Assembly: GCA_910574995.1 (NCBI GenBank) | Contig: CAJTCS010000009.1 | Coordinates: forward strand, 98,471-162,470 | Direction: 5' to 3' | DNA from: Oscillospiraceae bacterium | GTDB lineage: Bacteria; Bacillota; Clostridia; Oscillospirales; Acutalibacteraceae | Length of the DNA: 64,000 nucleotides | Shown: piece after piece, positions 7,997-13,285 of the stretch | How the letters are laid out: every line of letters starts with the position of its first letter | How positions within the stretch are numbered: the first letter of the stretch is position 1 | Program-made: the position numbers and the translations under genes | The notes under the pieces: model-generated | What the model was told of the DNA's origin: nothing | Databases searched by the model: none | The model's input: only the letters and a program-made list of their open reading frames with translations

Positions 7997-8310
7997 AGGG
8001 AGAGGGCCTGCCCTTCTGTGCCCAGATAAAAATCCCGCTGGACGCCCCGGAGAAAGCCTTCGTCCGGGCGTGGAACCTGGTGGTCAGCAAGAAACTGCAA
8101 TACGGCGCGGCTCTGCGCCGGAGAGCGGAAACTGCCGGGGACGCGCTCACAAGCTATCGGGCAAGGGAGATGCTCCGGCTGCTGGACGAGGTGGGCAAGC
8201 TGGCAGCGTTCAACTACTACTTCTCGCTGAAGGCGCTGGATCACATGGAACTGACGCCGGACGGAAAACTGGCGGTGGTGTTTCTGTCCGGGATTCGGCT
8301 GACGATCTGA
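7997..8310 (+). pseudogene. C-terminal tail of a large serine recombinase
   Basis: It continues the aldo/keto reductase frame without a stop. The sequence IPLDAPEKAFVRAWNLVV and the end FNYYFSLKALDHMEL followed by DGKLAVVFLSGIRL are typical of the coiled region and final strand of large serine recombinases: a helix after the zinc ribbon, then a DGR/K-x-x-x-x-F-x-x-G-x-x ending. The catalytic domain is missing. A second recombinase remnant with the same kind of ending lies at 10333. Confidence 0.65.
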
Positions 8311-8316
8311 TAATAC

Positions 8317-8805
8317 TCAGCGCGGGAGCAGGATTACCGGCACGTTGCACCGCCTTGCGTATTCTATGGTGTTCCGCGTCCCGCTGGGCTGGCTGTTGTA
8401 GACGGCGATCACCCGCGCCGAGTGGTCCACCATCCATTGGTTCCGCCGCTGAAAACAATCCCCGCTGTATCCGGGACAGATGAACCGTACCAGATCAGCC
8501 CGCTTCATCACCCGGCAGTACTGTTCCTGCCACTCCCGGTTCCAGCGGCTCTCAAAGCCCCGGTAGGGGCTGGCGCAGATGAGCCGCACCGCCGCTCCCT
8601 CGTCCCGGAGGGCCAGCACGATTTCCGCTGCCCAGAGATCGACCCCTCTCGCCACCCCTGATATAAATGTTTGAAATCCGTCAGTGATCGCTGTGCGGAT
8701 TTCTTCTTTTAAACCGAAAATGACATCCGACTCTGGCATTCTCAGCCGTTCCGGCCTATGCCCGGTGAAACAGCACCGATGCTGCCGCAGCTCCTGTTCT
8801 GACAT
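8317..8805 (-). CDS. SLOG-domain protein (YoqJ/DUF1273-like), 162 aa
   Basis: The start MSEQELRQHRCCFTGHRPER and the glycine-rich FISGVARGVDLWAAEIVL match the nucleotide- or ligand-binding Rossmann-like fold of the SLOG superfamily (DprA/LOG relatives). CFTGHRP and a late GTRNTIEYA motif are the family marks. Many phage and mobile-element copies exist; the ligand is unknown for this branch. The ATG at 8805 has AAGGAGG; the frame upstream of it is unsupported. It is divergent from an XRE regulator, which may control it through the shared palindromes at 8828-8894. Confidence 0.8.
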   Translation of the reverse strand: MSEQELRQHRCCFTGHRPERLRMPESDVIFGLKEEIRTAITDGFQTFISGVARGVDLWAAEIVLALRDEGAAVRLICASPYRGFESRWNREWQEQYCRVMKRADLVRFICPGYSGDCFQRRNQWMVDHSARVIAVYNSQPSGTRNTIEYARRCNVPVILLPR

Positions 8806-8827
8806 TTTACCGTCCTCCTTCGCAAGT

Positions 8828-8894
8828 TGATACAGTTTAATATAACGGTATATCCCGTACAAATCAACTGTATAAAACCGTTTAAGTGAACGGT
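8828..8894. promoter_or_regulatory. Divergent intergenic region with two dyads (probable XRE operators)
   Basis: GATACAGTT at 8829 pairs with AACTGTAT at 8866 (28-base spacer), and ACCGTT-6-AACGGT at 8877-8894 is a perfect dyad. Both lie between the SLOG gene and the XRE gene. XRE-type dimers bind such dyads, so mutual or auto-regulation is likely but not shown. Confidence 0.5.
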
Positions 8895-8922
8895 AAAATA
8901 TTGATAAGAGGGAGGTGGCATC

Positions 8923-9231
8923 ATGGACACACATTCCAGACTGCGGCGGCTAATGGCGGAGCGGGGCTGGACGGCTTACCGTTTGGCGAAAGAGAGCGGC
9001 CTTTCCGAGTCCACGCTGGCGAATATCTTCAAGCGAAACACGGTTCCTTCTATCGGAACCTTGGAGTCCGTCTGCTCCGCCTTTGGCATCTCCCTGGCGC
9101 AGTTCTTCGCCGAGAGCGAGATGGTGGAGCTGACGCCGGAACTGAAGGAACTGTTCGATAATTGGGTGTCGCTCACCCCGGAGCAGAAACAGGCGGCGCT
9201 ACAGATGATCCGGGCGATGAATACAAAATAA
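8923..9231 (+). CDS. XRE-family helix-turn-helix regulator, copy 1
   Basis: A 102-residue protein. The HTH spans about residues 5-60 (RLMAERGWTAYRLAKESGLS, then STLANIFKRNTVPSIGTLES), followed by the common extension FGISLAQFFAE and a short helical tail. It should bind DNA as a dimer. GGGAGGTGG precedes the ATG. It shares about two thirds of its residues with the second XRE protein at 11227, so the two are duplicates inside the same island. Confidence 0.9.
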   Translation: MDTHSRLRRLMAERGWTAYRLAKESGLSESTLANIFKRNTVPSIGTLESVCSAFGISLAQFFAESEMVELTPELKELFDNWVSLTPEQKQAALQMIRAMNTK

Positions 9232-9249
9232 AGCTGGAGTTTATTGCCG

Positions 9250-9299
9250 TTGATTTTTCTTCCGTATTGGTATATAATATGAGTAGGGAAATCCCTACT
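9250..9299 (+). promoter_or_regulatory. Promoter and operator of the AbrB/PIN toxin-antitoxin operon
   Basis: TTGATT at 9250, a 17-base spacer and TATAAT at 9273. Directly downstream is a perfect dyad AGTAGGGA-AA-TCCCTACT (9282-9299), placed to block the start of transcription. Antitoxins of this fold usually repress their own operon, which explains the site. Confidence 0.7.
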
Positions 9300-9328
9300 T
9301 TTCCGCAAAGCAAGGAGGTGCTGATATC

Positions 9329-9604
9329 ATGCGGGCAAACGCTTTTGTGGACAATGCCAAGGTAATGGCAAAGGGGCAGATTACGATTCCCAAAGATATC
9401 CGGGAGGTACTTGGCGTATCCAGCGGAGACCGTGTTTCATTTGTGGTCGAAGGAAATACCGTCCGGCTTGTCAATTCCGCCGTCTACGCAATGCAGGTAT
9501 TGCAAAGCGAAATGTGTGGCGAAGCGGAGCGCGCAGAACTGACCTCAGAGGATGACGTAATGGCTCTGGTCAAGGAACTGCGCGATGAGGATGAGGGTGT
9601 ATGA
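9329..9604 (+). CDS. AbrB/MazE-type antitoxin
   Basis: A 91-residue antitoxin with a swapped-hairpin AbrB domain at the N-terminus: AKGQITIPKDIREVLGVSSG, then DRVSFVVEGNTVRLVN. The acidic C-terminal part (AELTSEDDVMALVKELRDED) is the likely toxin-binding segment. AAGGAGGTG precedes the ATG. Its stop overlaps the toxin start by 4 bases (ATGA), the common coupling that keeps antitoxin in excess. It probably binds the dyad at 9282-9299. Confidence 0.88.
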   Translation: MRANAFVDNAKVMAKGQITIPKDIREVLGVSSGDRVSFVVEGNTVRLVNSAVYAMQVLQSEMCGEAERAELTSEDDVMALVKELRDEDEGV

Positions 9605-10014
9605 GGGTATTGATCGATACGAATGTGTTGATTTCCGCCGCTCTCAATCCGGACGGCGTTCCCAGCCAAGCCTATCGAAAGGCGGCATCCTATCCCAATC
9701 GAGGGCTGATTTGTGAGCAGAACGTGGATGAACTGAAACGGATATTCAACAAGAAATTTCCCAGCCGGTTAGCCGCACTGGATAAATTTCTATCCATGGC
9801 ACTTCTGACACTGGAACTGGTACCTACTCCGTCTGATGAGATGGCAGCGGAATCGCTGATCCGGGATGTAAAAGACCGGCCCATTCTGCGGGCAGCCATA
9901 GATGCACAGGCAGATGTGCTGCTTACGGGAGACAAAGACTTCCTTGAATCCGGTGTGGAACATCCGGCAATTATGACTCCCACAGAGTTTGTCAATACCA
10001 CATTTGAGACGTAA
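9601..10014 (+). CDS. PIN-domain toxin of a type II toxin-antitoxin pair
   Basis: A 137-residue PIN nuclease. The acidic residues that bind the metal are in MRVLIDTNVLISA (Asp 6), the mid-protein NVDELKR, RDVKDRPIL and LTGDKDFLE. It belongs to the group annotated as putative toxin-antitoxin toxin component, PIN family, which cleaves RNA. Translation is coupled to the antitoxin through ATGA. A strong terminator follows, so this is a closed two-gene operon, likely stabilising the island. Confidence 0.9.
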   Translation: MRVLIDTNVLISAALNPDGVPSQAYRKAASYPNRGLICEQNVDELKRIFNKKFPSRLAALDKFLSMALLTLELVPTPSDEMAAESLIRDVKDRPILRAAIDAQADVLLTGDKDFLESGVEHPAIMTPTEFVNTTFET

Positions 10015-10053
10015 AAGGGGCATGGAATCTAAAGCGGATTCCATGCCCTTTTT
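10014..10053 (+). terminator. Terminator of the toxin-antitoxin operon
   Basis: GGGCATGGAATC and its complement (13 bp, 6-base loop) followed by five T. Confidence 0.85.
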
Positions 10054-10332
10054 ATAGTCACACCCTCGGAATTTTGGCCCCATTTTAAATTCCATATACC
10101 CAGGGATTGATACAATTTTTGCGGCGGAAAAGAAAGTCACATCTGGCTTTTGAGGCGGGTGAGTTACCTCATTTTTCGCCGACTGAGCAATAACACATCT
10201 CGTATTTGTAGTTTTCTATAGATATAATTCTACCTTAAAAACATAGGAAAAGCCCCATATTCAGCGGATTTTTGCCCATTGCACCCTCTCTAAGAAATTT
10301 GAACCCCCTTGCACCCTGCCCCGAAGGAATAA
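10054..10332. other. Gene-free interval
   Basis: No gene with a ribosome binding site was found. It ends where the recombinase homology begins abruptly, so it is likely a deletion junction. Confidence 0.4.
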
Positions 10333-11163
10333 TTGAATTGTATCGGTGATTGGGTCATAACGCAGAAATGTTTTACAGTGGATTTCCTCAATAAAGTCAA
10401 AAAGGTGAATGAAGGGGAGGTTCCGCAATATTACATTGAAAGGAGCCACCAGCCTATCATCGACCCGCAGGAGTTCGATTTGGTGCAGATCGAATACGAG
10501 CGGCGCAAAAAGTTAGACCACCGCTACAGCGGAAACAGCATCTTTTCCTCACGAATCTTCTGCGGCGATTGCGGTGCTTTTTACGGAGCCAAAGTATGGC
10601 ATTCCAACAGCAAGTACCGCCGCATTATCTGGCAGTGCAACGAGAAGTTCAAGGGCGACCATAAATGCCGGACGCCGCATTTGTACGAGGAGGACATCAA
10701 GGCTCGTTTCCTGGCGGCATTTAATAAGCTCATTGCGAACAGCGAAACGATTCTGGAGGACTGCCGACTGATGCAAAGCCATCTCACCGATTGCTCCGCT
10801 ATTGATGCCGAACTGGAGGGGCTGCTCCAGGAAATCGAGGTGGTGACGGGGCTGACCCAGCGGTGCATACAAGAAAATGCCCACAGCGCCCAGAGCCAGG
10901 AAGAATATACCGAACGGTACAACAGTTATGTGGCTCGGTACGACGCGGCAAAAGACAGGGCCGACAATCTTCAGAGGGAGAAAAAGGAGCGGCAGGCCAA
11001 AGCGGACGCGATGGGCGCGTTCATGTTTTCCCTTTCCGAGCGCAAAAACATTATCACCGAATTTGATGACCGGCTCTGGCTGACCATACTGGAAAAGGCC
11101 ACGGCCTATCATGACGGGCGGCTGATATTTACGTTCAGGGGAGGCATCGAGATAGAGGGCTGA
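10333..11163 (+). pseudogene. Large serine recombinase, C-terminal half only
   Basis: It enters the family at QKCFTVDFLNKVKKVNEGEV and then PQYYIERSHQPII, which is the recombinase domain after the catalytic region. A zinc ribbon (FCGDCGAFYG and the paired CNEK and KCRTPHL), a long coiled coil and the final DGRLIFTFRGGIEI strand follow. The resolvase domain with its catalytic serine is missing, and the upstream codons (IGDWVI) are not from this family. The frame has no good start signal, so it is a remnant of the enzyme that once moved an element here. Confidence 0.8.
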
Positions 11164-11170
11164 CACACAT

Positions 11171-11210
11171 AAAACCCGTTGATTCCGCAAAATGGGATCA
11201 ACGGGTTTTA
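11171..11210. terminator. Bidirectional terminator
   Basis: AAAACCCGTTGAT pairs with ATCAACGGGTTTT, flanked by A and T runs, between the recombinase remnant and the convergent XRE gene. Confidence 0.8.
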
Positions 11211-11226
11211 CATTGTGTCCATAAGC

Positions 11227-11505
11227 TCAGCAGAAGGTCCTCTGCCTGTCCGACAGGGAACTCCACTTTGCATACAACGCCTGTTGCTCCTCAGTCAGTT
11301 CCAGAGGATTCCCTTCGGCGAAGAATTGTGCCAAAGTAATACCGAACGCCGCACACACCGCCTCCAAGGTCGGCAGCGTGGGAGCGTTGTTTCTTTTGAA
11401 CATATTTGTGACGGTGGAGTGGGACAGGCCCGATTCCTTTGCCAGCTGGTATTCTGTCCAGCCACGCTCCGCCATCATGTCTTTGATTCGGCCCTGTGTG
11501 TCCAC
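11227..11505 (-). CDS. XRE-family helix-turn-helix regulator, copy 2
   Basis: A 92-residue paralogue of the protein at 8923 (shared MAERGWT, LAKESGLS, NMFKRN/NIFKRN, FGITLAQFFAEG). It starts with GTG at 11505 behind AGGTGATG. It ends in DRQRTFC, shorter than its twin. Another frame over the last codons reads a more normal ending with ELMDTM, so a small deletion may have trimmed the C-terminus. The DNA-binding domain is intact. It is divergent from the small helical protein at 11649 and probably acts on the dyad between them. Confidence 0.8.
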   Translation of the reverse strand: MDTQGRIKDMMAERGWTEYQLAKESGLSHSTVTNMFKRNNAPTLPTLEAVCAAFGITLAQFFAEGNPLELTEEQQALYAKWSSLSDRQRTFC

Positions 11506-11527
11506 ATCATCACCTATCTATCTGTAA

Positions 11528-11559
11528 CTATTATAGTTCCCGAAATGGTGCTATAATAG
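11528..11559. promoter_or_regulatory. Dyad in the divergent promoter between XRE copy 2 and the 83-aa gene
   Basis: CTATTATAG at 11528 and CTATAATAG at 11551 form a perfect 9-bp inverted repeat. The second arm also looks like a -10 box for the rightward gene. Weaker outer symmetry (CTATCTATCTG and GATAGGTAGACAG) extends it. Confidence 0.55.
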
Positions 11560-11648
11560 GCACGATAGGTAGACAGCACAAGGCCCAAAAAGGTCATAGC
11601 ACTTTATTGGCCCTGGCTTGAGGATACTAATAAGAACAGGAGGTTGTC

Positions 11649-11900
11649 ATGGAAAAGCCTAAAACACTTTTTGAACGCTGGGCACAGGAGAGGAATATCA
11701 CAGTAGAAGAAATGCGGGCCATCATCGCAGACCGCATTGAGGCTGGGATGAACGACCCTGACCCGGATAAACGAGCGTCATGGGAGCGGATACCACACGC
11801 CGGGGAAATTCCCACACCGGAGGAATGGCTCCGCTATGCGGTGGAACGGCTGGAGGAGGAAGGACGCGGCGACCTGCTGCGTCGGTACAAAATCTTCTGA
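11649..11900 (+). CDS. Small helical protein, 83 aa (Spo0A C-terminal-like context)
   Basis: AGGAGG precedes the ATG, so the gene is real. The protein is charged and helical: LFERWAQERNITVEEMRAII, a second helix, then PTPEEWLRYAVERLEEE. The pattern of an amphipathic helix, an NDPDPDKRASWERIP loop and TPEEWL recalls short clostridial proteins annotated as Spo0A C-terminal-like or unknown. I cannot name the function. Divergence from XRE copy 2 through a shared dyad suggests it is regulated by that protein. Confidence 0.7.
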   Translation: MEKPKTLFERWAQERNITVEEMRAIIADRIEAGMNDPDPDKRASWERIPHAGEIPTPEEWLRYAVERLEEEGRGDLLRRYKIF

Positions 11901-11979
11901 TTCCGACCCTGCACCCTCAATAAAAATGCACCACCTACAATAAAAAGGGGCGCATTTGTATTGACGTGAGATAGATTTG

Positions 11980-12022
11980 CCATCCTAGGAAAACCAAAAA
12001 GATATTTGGGCAAAAAACCGCG
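11980..12022 (+). repeat. Direct repeat, right copy (possible attR of the island)
   Basis: Perfect 43-base copy of 4066-4108. Here it is not attached to a tRNA, only sharing the CCA. The following 240 bases are a diverged copy of 4109-4340, including a terminator hairpin at 12010-12042 and the AGCCGGTCGCT/AGAGACCGGCT stem at 12213-12254. Confidence 0.8.
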
Positions 12023-12262
12023 CCATGGCGCGGTTTTTTGCATCTCAGAAGCCTGGATTTGAAAAGTCAAAAACGTAGATGAAAAAATGGCGTTTTGGCT
12101 TTCCGGCAGGAACCAAACCCTCACAACAACAGAATAGAGCAAATGGGAAAGTCATCGGAGATAATCTGCTTGCTTTTTTGCTTGCATAATGACAATAGCC
12201 CGTTGCATACATAGCCGGTCGCTGGAAAGTAATCTTCAAAACAAGAGACCGGCTTTTTGGCG

Positions 12263-12828
12263 TTTTATACTGGGACAGAGAGGACGAGTACTTTCTCTGC
12301 ACAGCAGATAAGTTCGAAGAGAACTGGCTGTTCGCCAAAGGTATGGACGGTATTGAGCCAGCGGGTTAGTTACGCCTCTTTAGTCACACTGTTCGAGGGT
12401 ATCGGTAAACTTTTTCACATGTGGGTCCAACATCAGCTGTAGCGATTGTTTTTGACAGCTTACCAGGATGCACATCATAGCCAAGTGTGAAGGAAAGCGG
12501 AGAAACCAACCAGGAAATTTTCGCATATTTCCTGGTGTAACTGAACTGGCCGTACAGTACCACAGGCCTTTTGCTATTTTGGGTAATCCCGTAGATTCGC
12601 ACATATTATATTTGCTGCGGACAAAATAGGTTTGAAATCTCCCAACAGCATCGCCACTAATTCGGTGAAAAACCTTTCAAGAAAACTACCTGATTGCTTC
12701 TTATTGATTTATAACACCCTTGCATTCTGCTGATAATTATGATAATATAAAACACAATGATTCTTGCTTTTAAGGCTTTGCAGTTCCTCAGTTGGCGTTC
12801 TCTTTTCTCTTACTCTGAATGAAGTCTT
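12263..12828. other. Gene-poor interval with a possible gene remnant
   Basis: Directly after the repeat, frame 1 reads YWDREDEYFLCTADKFEEN and then a stop at 12369. It has no start and may be the end of a lost gene. Beyond this to 12828 I see no supported gene; base composition shifts to AT-rich. Confidence 0.35.
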
Positions 12829-13146
12829 TCAACTTTTTAGGCCCAATGCTACTAGAATGTGCTCTATTTCGAGAGCGATATAATATTCGATTGTTATCAT
12901 ACGCAAAATACTCTGCTTGCCTATCCCGCTGTCAATGAATTGGGCGATGCTCACAATGAGGAGCATAATTGCAATTCTTATGACGGTCTGTAGGCACTCA
13001 CGCCTAGAATACCTGTGCTTATGTATTGCTAGAAGTACCGAGATAAATGTCTCAATCGTTGTCAGTATGACAAGAGCTTGCATGTGGCTATCCCAGCCGT
13101 TCCAAAACCATTGTGCTGTTTCCGCAATCAACTTAGTTTCAAACAT
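12829..13146 (-). CDS. Holin-like small membrane protein (phage_holin_4/TcdE-like), 105 aa
   Basis: The layout of the clostridial holin family is visible: WDSHMQALVILTTIETFISV (first helix), a basic loop (HKHRYSRRE), RIAIMLLIVSIAQFID (second helix) and ILRMITIEYYIALEIEHIL (third helix), ending ALGLKS. The normal charged C-terminal tail is short. Holins of this family oligomerise in the membrane and let lysins or toxins out. No lysin or other phage gene is near. The ATG at 13146 follows AAAAGGGGA. The gene is divergent from the NACHT NTPase with only 139 bp between starts, which makes a functional link plausible: a membrane-disrupting effector for a nucleotide-driven sensor. Confidence 0.7.
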   Translation of the reverse strand: MFETKLIAETAQWFWNGWDSHMQALVILTTIETFISVLLAIHKHRYSRRECLQTVIRIAIMLLIVSIAQFIDSGIGKQSILRMITIEYYIALEIEHILVALGLKS

Positions 13147-13285
13147 ATCTATAGATCCCCTTTTGTATAGTGTCCCCAGGGGAAGACCCCGGGGCAATTT
13201 TAAGTATAGGGATTATAAGGCGGGTCATCTATGGCTTGGACCTCGGTTGAAATCTGGAATACTCGGTTATGAAAAGGTGATTAAT

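Noticed and set aside
12380..12604. Two overlapping minus-strand frames of about 73 codons
   Set aside because: Neither has a ribosome binding site or protein-like composition; the region looks non-coding.
12829..13146. A prophage, because of the holin-like gene
   Set aside because: No lysin, portal, terminase, tail or phage integrase gene is present within 10 kb.
12917..13285. Upstream extension of the NACHT frame by 123 codons
   Set aside because: It is antisense to the holin-like gene, has no ribosome binding site, and the ATG at 13286 has one (AAAGGTG).
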